A program made the translations under genes and the position numbers. This document shows, piece after piece, positions 24,026 through 36,396 of a DNA stretch of 64,000 nt. The stretch spans positions 186,001 to 250,000 of the forward strand of contig MU405211.1 in assembly GCA_022836615.1 (NCBI GenBank), given 5' to 3'. The stretch is from Annulohypoxylon bovei var. microspora (taxonomy: Eukaryota > Ascomycota > Sordariomycetes > Xylariales > Hypoxylaceae). Within the stretch, counting starts at the first letter, position 1. The number at the start of each line of letters is the position of its first letter. The notes under the pieces are model-generated. The model was not told the origin of the DNA. It saw nothing but the letters and a program-made list of their open reading frames with translations, and made no database searches.

Positions 24026-25458
24026 TGCTAGCGCTGTTTTCCTACGATCTAGTCGAAGTGTTTCTTTCCGAGTTTGACAGCAACGAAGCAGTACAATGCT
24101 CTTGATTTGCGCACGTCTAACCTGGCCGGATAGGTCGAAAAACAAGCGGTAACGGAGCCTTATTGGAGAGGGCGGCAACGACGGTTTACGAAATCAAGGG
24201 CTGAAAAAAGGAATAGCATGAAAAAAGGAATAGCATCAGACCCCTGTCCACCATCTTTACATAATACTCATGGATCGAATTTTATTGGTGGGTCTATGAT
24301 CTAGCTTGATCTTGTGAATGCAGATCCATGACTCTCATCCAATTGCCATCCTGGGAACTTTTTTCTTTCTTTATGACCATTTCTAGCGCCCCCAAGACCT
24401 GCAAGACTTCTAACTCCGTCACCATCTGCATAATTTCAACGCGGCAACAGTCAGCTGGCTACTGTGGATTGGGCTCATCGTTCTAGATTACACTTATCGG
24501 AAAATGGAAGTTATTTAGTTCAGCTTCTATGCCACCCCTGAAATCAGGAGCACGCTCCTATCCTACCTACAATTGAGTTTTTATATTAACAAATAAGACT
24601 GAGAAAATGTCAGCAAGCTAGTACAAGTCGGTTGCAATTGAGTTTTTGGTTATCTAATAATATTAGATACCTCCATCAAGTCGGGTCTTATTCACACAAC
24701 GTTCGTGTGACAATAACTCCTCATATCCCACGATTTCATCTACCTACCCACTTCTGCCACATACAGTATGTAGGCACGGACAATAGGAATATAGAAGTGG
24801 GCGCGAGTAACATATACGAGACACCTTTTCGATGTTAGCTACAGCTTAGGCCAGCGGAAGCACCCAAAAGAGGTAACCCGATATAAGGCAACCCCGAATA
24901 TACCCCATATTCCACAGTCCCCCACACTGGAGTACAGCACGGAGAATACTGGGGTGCACTGGGGTGCATATTTACAGACTATCGTCGAGAATCTAAACTA
25001 GATATGTCATATTTGCAAGCTGATCTGACCTAGCTCAAGCGGTTACCATGGATGGATCGTGACAACAGTCTCGGAGTCTTCCTCGGCACTCGTCTGAAAA
25101 AGCTATCTAGCTAATCTCGGGGCATTACAGGAGGTCGTCGGTTTAGGTCAATGCGAATAAGATATGTCTCCTGACTATTATCTGTTACGTTCAACGTGAA
25201 CTGCGGGGTGAAGGAGCGCGACTGCGGCGATTTATACCTGATTCATTGTCCCCTATGTCCGTATGGTACGTTATTGCGGACGCATCTCGTAGAACGCCTC
25301 CGGCTTCCCTCCGCAATATGCGGGGTCTTTGGGTTACCTATACCGACGAGAAGAACTTATTTACAAGCTCGAGCTCCTGATCTTTTGACTACCCCAACTT
25401 CGAAGTTTCACCACATTACCACTCTTAGTTCTGTGCCGTTTCTTGAACGCTTATCAAC
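24026..25458. other. Divergent intergenic region
   Basis: Promoter DNA for the CRAL-TRIO gene (minus) and the flavin monooxygenase (plus). An 18-bp unit with a 'GGAATAGCATGAAAAAA' core is duplicated near 24205-24235. GGGGTGCA duplicates occur near 24950-24968. The frame at 25196-25462 overlaps the monooxygenase leader and shows no domain. Confidence 0.5.
25311..25323. promoter_or_regulatory. CCG-N7-CGG inverted site upstream of the flavin monooxygenase
   Basis: CCGCAATATGCGG is an inverted repeat with the CCG/CGG half-sites that zinc-cluster factors use. It lies about 135 bp before the start codon. Such sites also occur by chance, so binding is only a suggestion. Confidence 0.3.
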
Positions 25459-27402
25459 ATGACAACCCCAGACGCCCTCCCGTCAAGTCAGCGAGCTGTT
25501 CCTGGATCTGTGGATATCCCCATTGCACCATGGCCGGTGACCACCAAAGATGATACCGCGGACGCCTCTGCGATAGCTTCCGGGATTATAGACTCTTTTA
25601 ATAGCTCCCTCGCAGCAAGGGACTATAAGGCCCTTGCGAACCTCTTCCTCGAAGAGAATAGTTACTGGCGAGATCATCTCGGGATGACTTGGGATTTCCG
25701 TACATCGAAGGGAAGAAATAAGATTATTTCTTTCTTAGAAAAAGGTCATCACTTGAAGAGTATCGGAACCGACCGAGAGTATCCGTTTAAAAACGATGGA
25801 CCAGAGGCGTCGACCTTCCGAGGTAATGGGACTGTGCATGGAATCCAATTTTACTTACGAACCACCTCTGAACATGGAGTTGGGCCCGGTCTTGCTCGAC
25901 TCATCAAAGACAATGGTGAATGGAAATTTTGGACTCTTTTCACCTCAATGCACGAGCTCAATGCTCATCCGGAGCCAACTGGCCGTTTAAGACCAACCGG
26001 TGTCCAGCATGGCGCACAAGTCGATAGGAAAAATTGGCTTGACCGAAGACAGGTGGAGTTCAACTTTGAGAATGCAGACCCTGAAGTACTTGTGATTGGT
26101 AAGTTTCGATTAAACACTTATTAGCCAACATTTGATGACGCTTACATTTTATAAGGTTGTGGGCAAGCCGGACTTTCAGTACAGGCCCGATTGAAGATGC
26201 TCGGTGTCCCTACGCTCGCCATTGATGTGTGTGACAATATTGGTGACAACTGGAGGGGGCGCTATCACCAACTCGTACTTCACGACGCCGTGTGGTATGA
26301 TCACATGCCTTACCTACCATTCCCAGACTTCTGGCCTGTGTTTACCCCCAAGGACAAACTAGCCGGTTTCTTACAATCGTACGCGGAAATGCTTGAGCTT
26401 AACGTGTGGAATAATACGAGTCTCGAGTATAGTTCGTGGGATGAGAAGAAGAAGCAGTGGACCGCAGTCATCAAGCGGGGGAAGAAGGACGGAAGTGTCG
26501 AGGTTCGCGTGATGCACCCGAAGCATATCATCCAATGCACGGGGCATTCCGGAAAGAAGAACTATCCGAATTTTAAAGGGCAAGAAAACTTCAAAGGCGA
26601 CGTGCTCTGCCATTCTTCCGATTTCAGAGGCGCCAAGAAGAATGGCAAAGGGAAGAAAGCGATCGTGATCGGTGCTTGTAATTCGGCAATGGACATCTCC
26701 CAAGATTTCTACGAAAAGGGGTACGATGTGACCATGATCCAGCGATCGTCAACGACGGTCATGACTAGCAAGGCGGTACTAGATCTATTGCTCTGGCCCG
26801 TGTTCCGCGAGGGTGGTCCTCCCACCGAGGAAGCGGACCTTCTGACATGGGGTAGACCGGGTGAGATTTATAAGGCAGCCCAATTCGACCAAAACGAGCT
26901 CCAGCAAATCCAAGACAAGGATACCCTCGAAGGCCTCAACAAAGCCGGATTCAAGACAGACCGAGGCCCCATGAACGCCGGGCTATGGACCAAGTATCTC
27001 CAACGCGGCGGCGGATACTACATTGACGTCGGTACCTCACAGCTGATTATCGACGGCAAAGTAAAGGTCAAGCACGGCCTTGGCATAAGCGAGATTCTAC
27101 CGCACGGCGTAAAGCTGGAGGATGGAACGGAACTGGAAGCGGATGAGATCGTCTGCGCAACGGGCTACCAGAACATGAGGACCGCTACAGAGGCTATATT
27201 CGGAGAGGAAATCGCGAGTAAAGTCTCAAACGTTTGGGGTTATAACGAGGAAGGCGAGACAAAGGTGATGTGGCGACAAAGTGGTCACCCTGGCCTCTGG
27301 CTCCATGGAGGCAACCTGGCTATGTGCCGGTATTTCTCTCGACTCGTCGCTGTTCAGATAAAAGCACAGTTGGAAGGGCTGTCTAAGATACCTGAACTAT
27401 AG
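25459..27402 (+). CDS. Flavin-containing monooxygenase with N-terminal NTF2-like region
   Basis: FAD/NADPH-dependent monooxygenase of the FMO/YUCCA-like group. Two exons (25459-26098, 26156-27402), 628 aa. Residues about 35-175 (SFNSSLAARDYKALANLFLE, YWRDHLGMTWDF, WTLFTSMHEL) resemble an NTF2-like/SnoaL domain fused in front. The FAD-binding VIGCGQAGLS motif begins at about residue 212 and spans the splice junction. The NADPH-binding GACNSAMD motif and the late VCATGYQN motif are all present. No signal peptide, so likely cytosolic. It is followed 440 bp later by a transporter gene on the same strand, suggesting a functional pair. The substrate is unknown; in this family it may be an N-, S- or carbonyl-containing compound. 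Confidence 0.93.
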
Positions 27403-27844
27403 TGTGGTATGTACTTGTATGATCTATACTGTCTCGTAATAACTATTTCAAGTTCGCTCTGTCTCTTCGGGATTTTGAAAACCTGATCCCTACATGCTTG
27501 TTTCGTTTGCCTTGGTTAGGGAGGTCCACTTATCGATGTGTCTTGTAAGACTAGTTCCCGTCGAGGTGAGCCAATCAACGTAGTATTTAAAGCAATCCCA
27601 TGTCCCGTTTGGGAAATATTCTAGGGTGCTCGAGGTTGTTGGCAAGAGGAAGTGGGATAGGGAAGGTCCAATACGAGATGTTTATCTTTCCAAGCTCAGG
27701 TCCTAGCTCCTGCCATCCAATTGGTGCCACATGCCCGCATAAACCGCCTAACCCCGGGGTACCGGGTGTTTTATCTTGCTGACAGAATTCTTTCCACTTC
27801 TAACATCATTATCTAAAATTTTAGAGAGCGAAACTTCTCAAAAT
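27403..27844. other. Promoter region of the ABCC transporter
   Basis: Short spacer between two plus-strand genes, holding the monooxygenase terminator region and the transporter promoter. It includes a CCCCGGGGTACCGGG GC patch near 27750. Nothing else was recognised. Confidence 0.5.
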
Positions 27845-30800
27845 ATGGCTCGCGTTGCGAGCTCAGCAGACGCGGTTGCTGTGTTCTCGATTTTGCTATC
27901 GATCCTATTTCTATGCCCCGCGCTTTTTCGCCTATGGAGCTTACGTGGAGCACCCACTGTGGTTATCTCCGGGTTTCAGGGACAGGCTAAAACGGTAGGA
28001 ATAACTAGGAGTTATTTAACATCGAGGTACAACGATCACCGACTGATAAAAGCAATAGGTTCTGTCAATCTTGTTTGTTGCATCAAGTTTAGGGCGTCTC
28101 CTGGCACTAGGAAATTCAACGCTTGATGGGAACAAGTTGCATATCGCTTCACGGGCTCTGGAACTTTCCGCAGCGTCAGTGCTCTGTGTTCTATCATGGC
28201 TGAAGCATCGCCGAAGTATTCGCCCACCGGACCTAATCATTTTGTATCTCGTCGCGTGTCTCATTCGAGATACTCTCGAGCTACCGTCAACTATTCAGGG
28301 ACAGAGTGATTGGCTTATGCAAGACCCGATCTTAGCACAGTTGGTCCTGGAGGCCTCCTTGCTCGCGGCCGAGAACCTCCAAAAGGACCTTATTAGGGAG
28401 TCGCCAAGTGAAGATGTATCTTCTGAAGAGAAGTCTAACATTCTGGGGAGGACATTCTTTTGGTGGATTAATCCCATTCTGTATGAAGGGTACCACAACG
28501 TCCTCCTAGGCTATGAACTGCCCTCCATTGATACGAAGCTGTTGTCAAAGCCTACTCGTATCTCAGCATTACGCGCTTGGGAGCAAAGGTGTAGGTATTT
28601 GAACATATTTATTTCGAATTCGAAAGTTAAAGGAAGCTGATTTTCGAGAAAATAAATAGTAAGGCCTGAGAGTAAGATGACACTTCCAAGGGTGTTGCTC
28701 AGTTGTCTTATGAAACCGTTCCTACTTGCGATACCACCGCGACTCTTCCTCACATTATTCCGATATTCGCAGCCAATTATTATTCGACAAGCTATCATAT
28801 TCGTTACTAGTGAACAACTGAGAGATCAAACCTGGACTGGACCTGGTCTCGTTATGGCTGCAGTTGTCGTTTATGTCGGGTTAGCTGTTAGTCTACCAGC
28901 TTACTTACCTACCTACTGAAGCAATCAGCTACTAAACCTCTATTCAGATCTCAACTACGGCATATCAACACCGACTCAACAAATTGAGGATGATGATCCG
29001 AGCTGCTCTCGTAGCGTTGATTCACAACAAGACAATGAATTCTTACGCCGAAACAACTAGCGAAGGTAGAGTCTTAACACTCGCCAGCACTGATGTGGAC
29101 AGTCTTGATACTATTGGAGAGATGTTCCATGAAACTTGGGGGCAGGTACTCGAGGTTATCATTGGGATCGGAATGTTAACTTGGGAAGTTGGTTGGGTGT
29201 CACCCCTCCCCCTTTTCATCATTTTTCGTAGGTTTGGATTCTATTTCACCTGTACCCCTTGGCGATTCACTAATATGTTTCAAGTATGTTCCCGCATGAG
29301 CCAATACGTTGCGAAAAATCTACGATCGAGACAGGGTAGGTGGAATGAGGCAACCCAGAGTCGCATCTCTATGACAAGTGCTGTTATCAGTACTATTAAG
29401 GGTATCAAAATGCTTGGTCTACAAGGCGCAATGTCAGCGCGTATCGAAGAACTTCGACGAAACGAACTAGATAAGGCAAGTCGAGTTCGATGGATGATGA
29501 TTGCTTATAACGCATCAGCGAATGCCAATGGAATGTTCGCACCAGTACTCACCCTTGTGCTCTACGCCATCTTAGCGAAAACGAGGGGCAGTGGGTTGGA
29601 TACCGGGACCGCATTCACGACTATTGCAATTCTCACCATGGTAACACATCCGGCGAATATGGTTATGACAATCATCCCTAAAGTCATTGCATCCTTTGCC
29701 AGTTTTGAGAGGATCCAAAACTTCCTTCTTGAACCATCTCGCCAAGACTACAGAATCAACATCTCCAATTCAAAGGCAGTTGCCGAATCTGATGGTTCTG
29801 AAAGTGGATCTGATACTTCATACCCAGTTGTCAGCGTGGAAGGTCTCTCCGTTGGAGAGCCTCGCCTTGTCCTAGAAGATATCAATTTAACTATAAAGCA
29901 AGGATCTATCGTTATTTTCTCTGGCGCTACAGCCGCCGGAAAGTCCATTTTAACTCGATCTATTTTGAGCGAGGTCCCTTCGGTCGGAACAGTCGCGGTG
30001 TCCTCTAAGCGCATTGGCTACTGTTCTCAAATACCGTGGTTACCGAATGGTAGTATCAGGCAAGTTATAGCGGACTTTTATGACGATTCAATTATCGAAT
30101 TGGAGTGGTATGAGGCGGTCATTGATGCTTGTTGCCTCACAGAGGATATCGACACACTCCCAAATGGAGACGATACACTTGTTGGGAGTAGAGGAACCAA
30201 CCTTTCTGGGGGGCAGCGCCAACGACTGGTATGTATATCCTCCATTTTATGTGCTAGTTCTTAACACAGTTTAGGCTCTTGCACGCGCGATATTTGCTCG
30301 AACAGATATCCTCATTTTAGACGACCCCTTTAGTGCCCTGGATGGGAGGACTGAGAATCAAATTGTCGAAAACCTATTTGGAAGAGAAGGTCTTTTCAGG
30401 AAACTTGGGACTATGGTTTTATTGATAAGCAATTCCAGTAAGCACTTCGTGGAGTTGTGGCTTTAGTTGCGTGGGCGAGTTACTAATCTGGCGTAGCTCA
30501 ACACTTTCGCCTAGCGGATGAGGTCGTCGTTCTAGAAAATGGGCACATTAAAGAACGAGGAAAGTGGAGTGAACTTACCTCTAAGGATCCTGGAATATCG
30601 AAAATAATCGCAAGCGAAAATGGCGAAAATAAGGCGATAGTTCCTGATCAATCCGGCCTTCTGCCTCAACAGCAAAGGTCGCATGATGATATCGCACTTG
30701 ATTCGAAGCGGAAAACGGGCGACTCGACGCTCTATGGTAAGGTTGAAAGTTACTAATATGAGGAGTGTCATCTAACCGTCTATAGGTTACTATATCAATG

Positions 30801-32845
30801 CGGCCGGGCTAGGAAATTTTGGACTTATGGTAGCCTGTATCGCGTCAACCTCTTTCTTCGTTACTTTCCCTCAATATTGGGTTAAAATATGGACCGATTC
30901 AAGGTCTAACGACGACTGGTTCTTTATTGGAGTGTACATTACTCTAAACTTCATTGCATGGGTTTCTACCAACGGGCATGCATGGTAAGCTGCGCTGCTT
31001 TAGAAGAACGGGATAAACTGTTTAGACAATAAAGCTAACATAGTGATTGGATAGGACCACCAATATTCATATAGCTCCCCATTCAGGTCTAGTCTTACAT
31101 TCTAAACTTCTGCACACTATCACATGGTATTACTTTCCGCCCCAGGTAGACGATTAGGAAGCTAATTGAAGATGAAGCGCACCTCTCCTCTACTTCTCCA
31201 GAATAGACAACGGGTCAATCCTTAATAGGTAGGTGCCGTACCCGACTTACCGATCACGAAACTCATAAGATCTAGATTTAGTCAAGACATTGAGCTTGTA
31301 GACAAGCAACTTGCACCTTCTATATCTTCACTGTGTGTCCGTAAGTTAAACCTGTTCTAGAAAGGTTTGAAAGAAGTGCTGACAGCGATCGTAGAGATAT
31401 TTAAACTCACAGTCCAAATCATCTTACTATTCGTAGCTCAGAGGCTATTGACGTTTACCTTGCCCATATATTTTATATTCATTTATGCTCTTCAGAAGAT
31501 ATACCTTCGAACGTCACGACAGTTGCGCCTCCTGGAACTCGAGTCGCGATCCGCGGTTTTCATTGACCTACTGGAGACTGTCGACGGGTTGGCTACAATA
31601 CGCACATTTGAAGGACAGTCAAAGGCAGAGTATGAACACCTTCACCGCCTCGATGAATCTCAAAAGCCATTCTATCTTCTTTTATGTCTCCAATGCTGGC
31701 TTAAAATCGTTCTTGATCTGCTCGTGGCGGCGGTAGGTGTTGGAGTTATTGCCCTCGCTGTAATTCTGAGACATACTACATCGGGCGGCCAAGTGGGTGT
31801 TGCACTAAACATGGTGCTGATCGCGAATACTACGTTACTCCGACTCGTCCAATCGTGGACAAACCTAGAGATATCTCTCGGTGCCATTGCTAGGATTAAA
31901 GGCCTGGAAGACGAGGTGTCTCCCGAGGACCAGCCATCCGAAACAATTGTACCTCCTGAAACTTGGCCCTCTTCTGGCGCAATCGAATTCCGAGACCTCA
32001 CAGCAGCATATAATACGGAGAGTACAGTTCTTAAGGATGTATCATTACGAATCGAATCGGGGCAGAAGGTTGTTATTTGCGGCCGGACAGGGAGGTAAGT
32101 TTTTGTCAATGAATAATTCAGAGGTCTGGGTATTAACGTTATTTTCTGCAGTGGCAAGAGTTCCTTACTACTAACTCTTCTCCGATTATTAGATGCGAAG
32201 TCAGGTTCAATTGTTGTTGATGGCATAAATATTGGTCTTGTACCCCGTTCAGTCATACGCGAGCGCTGCTTTGTAACAGTGCCTCAAGAACCTCTTGTGT
32301 TCGACCAAGGAACCCTTCGATTCAACGTGGACCCCACAGAAAGCCTTTCGAATGATACCATTATTGAGGTACTCTCAAAAGTATGCTTATGGCAACACTT
32401 CAACTCTACCGTGGATCAGGATATGTTACATGACGCCAATCCAAACACTCATCCGATCTTAGATCGTCCCCTTACATCACTCCCCCCCCTCTCGGTCGGA
32501 CAAGGACAACTACTAGCCCTCGCACGAGCACTGTTGCAGGTATACGTCATAAGCAACTCGGGTGCGAAACCTATCGTTCTACTTGACGAGGCAACCTCAT
32601 CCCTCGATTTGCCAACCGAGAAGTTGATACTCGATATTGTCAATGAAGAGCTCACGAGTAAGGGCCATACAGTCATTATAGTCGCTCATAGAGTGGGTGC
32701 AGCTTTGACGCATCTGAGAAAGGGGATAGATGCCATGATTTGGATGAATGATGGGCAGATTGAGAAGGTAAGGGATGTAAGCGACATTGTAAGCATAACA
32801 GAGCAGGCCGCAACCCCTGAGGAAGAACCCGCGAATGATCTATAG
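27845..32845 (+). CDS. ABCC (MRP-type) multidrug transporter, 13 exons
   Basis: Full-length ATP-driven exporter, 1436 aa, for the plasma or vacuolar membrane. Exons: 27845-27994, 28059-28588, 28664-28886, 28948-29227, 29285-30228, 30275-30437, 30497-30736, 30786-30984, 31055-31126, 31178-31228, 31276-31340, 31395-32094, 32152-32845. Frame holds at every junction. Layout: N-terminal membrane segments (short TMD0), the RTFFWWINPIL linker motif, TMD1, NBD1 (Walker A GATAAGKS, signature LSGGQRQRL, Walker B ILILDDPFSALD), TMD2, NBD2 (Walker A GRTGSGKSS split by an intron, signature LSVGQGQL, Walker B PIVLLDEATSSLD). The NBD2 signature deviates from LSGGQ, as is common in ABCC proteins. The intron at 29228-29284 is a multiple of three, so retention would add 19 residues. 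Introns are unusually many, but I see no disabling break. Confidence 0.9.
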
Positions 32846-32945
32846 ACGAACCACCTACGAATAGATTGTTGCTTCATTTAAATAAAAGGAGTTACACGTA
32901 GTGAAAACCGCAGAGCTCTCGTTGCTTTCCCCTTCAAGATCACCC

Positions 32946-34676
32946 TCACAGCGATTCCGGGGTATCCCTTGGCACCAACCTCACAAGTAATGGTTGTCGA
33001 AACCAAATCACGAATGCTTTCTGATCGAACCAGTTCTCACCCCCGGGGATTAATTCTATATCGAACTTCCACAAAAGCCGGGCTAGGATCATGCGCAGCT
33101 CCAAGTTCGCTAGATTTATCCCAATGCAGTTCATAGGTCCGACACCAAAATGTTGCACAACATCTAGGTTGTCATTAACATATCTCGGGTCGGTTCCTAG
33201 CCACCGTTCTGGAATAAATTCGGTCGCATCCTTGAAATGAGACTCATCGCGGTACGCGGAAAATGCAGTAAAGCCGACGGCAGACCCGCCTGGAATGAAA
33301 CGGCCGAGAATCGTGCACCCTCCGGCGGGTACGCAGCGCCGGAGAAAATTGGGATTTGGGGGGTAGATCCGCATCGCCTCGTTGATTACGGCAAGGAGAT
33401 ACTTTTTACCAGGTAATGTAAAAAAGTTGATTTCCCTCTCAGACCTAAACTCGGAGCGGATCTCTTGCTTTAGCTTGGCCATGGTATCGGGATTTCGGAG
33501 TAAAAGAAAGATACAGCCCGATAGCGCCGTAGCTACTGTCTCGCTGCCAGCAAGAAGGATCTGCGCGGATGTGGGATAGATCTCGCCATTTTCAAGCAGG
33601 GAAGGCTCGCCTTTTCTGCCCTCGCGAAGGATGAGAGTTGTGAAGTCGGGTCGGCTAGTCGCCGTCTGTAGCCTTCTATCGACCATACTCTTGATGGAGT
33701 TAGCCTGTGCCCGTAGCCTCTCCGCTATGCGCCTCGGCATCAGGCGCTTGAACAAAGAGGCGAGCCAGGGTGCTGCGCTCTGGATCGCTATGGCGAATGT
33801 GAGGATCTCGAAGCGCGAGAGGAGCTCAGATACCAAAGGATGACAGCGCGACCTCCCGACGCACTCGAATACATCGTGTCCGAACACTAGATCGCCGATT
33901 ATGTCGAAAGTGATGTAGTTGAACCAGGCCGATAGATCGATTGGTCTCCTAGCTTGTGCGTTCTCGCCAAAACGCGATATTGCGCGGTCGATATAACATG
34001 TTATCAGGGATTCTTGATCGCGTAGCGCCCTGTCGGAAAATGCTGGCGCGAGTTGTCGCCGTTGGCGGGCGTGGTCCTCGCCATCTGTGCTGAACAACCC
34101 GAGCGCTCCGTAAAAGTCGAGATCTGGTTCCTTAGGGAGGTTTCGCATCACTGTCGAGTCGCAAATTAGTGGGATTCTCTTTCGGGAACTTTAGTGGAGA
34201 GAAGGCGGGATGAGACCCCACTTGATATTGAAAAGGGGTAATATAGGGGTAACTTACAGTGAATTCCCTCTGGTGCAGTGTGGTGTCCGTATATCGCATT
34301 CCATGCTTCTGCATTGGTGTAAGATATATCATTTGGCGCGATCCTCACGACCTGCCCGTATTCATTGTGAAGCCTCGCGAGTATGAAAGGTTCCTGTCCC
34401 TTCACCTGGTGCCAGCGGAGAGGCAACTCAGATGCTCCGTATAGAAAGGGGCCTGGAACTGACGCGAGGGGGTGAAAGAAGCCATTATAGATCCATTGAG
34501 ACACTAGAAACGCGGTTACCTGCTTGGTGGTGAGTAGGTGTCTATATCGTATCTCATGTTGTAGAGGAGTGAATTGGCAATACAATACATACAAAAACGA
34601 ACCCTGCTATGGTGATCTCTAACACTGTAATGTTGAGAGGGAGGTATGGGATCGCAAGAATAAGTCTGCTAGACAT
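32946..34676 (-). CDS. Cytochrome P450, isotrichodermin-hydroxylase-like
   Basis: Membrane-anchored haem monooxygenase, 516 aa. Exons 34676-34593, 34519-34258 and 34150-32946. Exon 1 encodes the hydrophobic anchor (ILAIPYLPLNITVLEITIAG), and exon 2 carries the Pro-rich hinge HPLASVPGP. The I-helix reads LLAGSETVATAL and the ExxR pair is Glu373/Arg376 (NEAMR). PERW follows, and the haem loop is FGVGPMNCIG with Cys457. The usual Arg two residues before the haem Cys is Met455, which is atypical. Overall sequence resembles fungal P450s of the trichothecene C-15 hydroxylase type, but the substrate cannot be inferred. It is convergent with the ABCC gene, with only 100 bp between stop codons. Confidence 0.92.
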
Positions 34677-35141
34677 ATTCAAATGTTAATATTCTCTTTG
34701 TTGTTTACATTAACTAACTGAACGAGGAGAACAAGGATGTCACGGTTCGATGCTGGCCCACTGGCATGGCCTGAGCGCACCAAAATGTATCTAAGCCGCC
34801 TTGGGTGCCTTGACGATAGTTTCCTTTTTCCTTGTGCGACAATAGTTCTCCTCAACCAAATAATTACAGGAAAGAAGGAGAATGTCTTACATACCTATAG
34901 GGGGAATATGATAAAGGGGTCAGTTATAATTTTAACATTTCTAAGTTGACCTACCTCAGGTATCATCCATCGCCCGAACAGGTCTCAATCATAGAACTTT
35001 ACAGATTATGATGCCTGTCTATCTTCTGATCAGAGCTTGTGTATGATCTCTCAAAGTGTGACTTGCAATAGTAAGATAGCCCTGCAGTCAGACCTCATAC
35101 TGTCACTATCACGAAACATCTACTTAACTATGGCCTATTCA
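34677..35141. other. Upstream region of the P450
   Basis: Holds the P450 promoter and flanks the transposon insertion on its left. No further gene was recognised; the 70-codon frame at 34737-34949 has no domain. Confidence 0.5.
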
Positions 35142-35149
35142 AATTCGAT

Positions 35150-35809
35150 CGGCCCGTCCTAATACACGGTGTCTTCATACCTAAACCACGGTGTCCACTT
35201 ATTAGTTTCTAATAATAATCATATAGTGGGTATATTTGAATTAAGGTACAAAGCCTTTACGAAATCTTGTACCTTTTTTATCTGGAAATTTCAACCTATC
35301 GCCAATCTTGTTGTCGCCTTTTGACAACCTTTTTTGACCTTATAGCAGCCGCCGGCGCTGTTAAAGCTGTAAAATGGGGGATTAATCTATTGGTCGCCCT
35401 GCTCATATAATTGCTTACGTATAATAGTAATTCTAGTAGTTTCGGTGGCGCTAGAAAGGTTTTAAATAGCTTTATTTAGGTTATTTTATACCTTATTTTT
35501 TAGTGGTGTAAAGGGATTGTTGATCGCTTGGTTCGAAGGCTTAGTGGTAAGGCTTTTAGGTGTTATATTGATTGTATTAGTAATCTTATTGTAAAGCTCG
35601 TTGTTGACGAAAAGTGGTAGGCTATTTATTGTGTAAGTAAAGAATGGCAGATTTTGTAAATTTTAATCAGACTTTAAGTAGAAAAGGTATAAAATTTAAT
35701 AAGGGCTTTGTACTTTGACTTAAGTATATTTATTATATGATTATAATTAGAAATTAATAAGTGGACACCGTGGTTTAGGTATGAAGATACCGTGTATTAG
35801 GACGGCCCG
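35150..35809. mobile_element. 660-bp non-autonomous inverted-repeat element (8-bp target duplication)
   Basis: The ends are inverted: the left end begins CGGCCCGTCCTAATACACGG and the right end is its complement with one early change. About 75 bp per arm are near identical, and weaker pairing extends to about 130 bp (left to about 35281, right from about 35680). The 8-bp sequence AATTCGAT lies directly on both sides (35142-35149 and 35810-35817), as expected for a target-site duplication. The interior is AT-rich with no transposase frame. An 8-bp duplication suggests hAT-like mobilisation, but the long arms are not typical of hAT. Differences between arms are mostly C/T or G/A. Confidence 0.85.
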
Positions 35810-35817
35810 AATTCGAT

Positions 35818-36396
35818 AGTTAGGATACACTTAGGTGTGCATCGCTAACCACTCGGACAATAATACTTAAATTGTAGTTACTTTGTGCCTGTGTGGCAGC
35901 TCGTGATAGGAACATAGCAGAATATTCTTAGCCTTCCATAGTCCATGTCATCCACCGCGCGGCTTTCTAACTTTTTTGGTATGCAACTGCGGACTTGGGA
36001 TGATTTCATGAAATCTGCTGCGGGATGATTGGACAGTTCCACCAGATAGAGGGCGACTCAGGAGCTTTCAGTAGAGATGTTGGTGTGGGAAAGTGTACGT
36101 GAGATTGTTTTTACCCAGTAACATTGTAGATCACAAAGGTCATTTGGAGTTATTGGTCAGAATATCACTAATACGGCGGGTTGTATATCTACTTTAGGGG
36201 CAGCATTAGGTTGGGGAGGTATAATCCTGACTTGTCGCACACGCCATAGAGTATAGTTGCCGAGTATAGTCGTCTGTAGGTAGTGTTGGTCTGAGAATTT
36301 CATGTTGACAACGTAAAATATCTCCGACATCCACTTTCAGGTATTGATAGATAAATAGGAATAGAGCCCAAATTCCTGCAGGTTTAACTAACGACA
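35818..36396. other. Intergenic region
   Basis: Between the inverted-repeat element and the DUF4360-like gene. No domain-bearing frame or RNA gene was seen. Confidence 0.5.

Noticed and set aside
28984..30264. Pseudogene call for the ABC transporter because of broken frames
   Set aside because: All breaks coincide with good splice sites and the joined frame is complete with all nucleotide-binding motifs.
31341..31373. A 33-bp intron in the ABCC gene
   Set aside because: Too short for a fungal intron; the acceptor at 31394 keeps the frame and has a CTGAC branch site.
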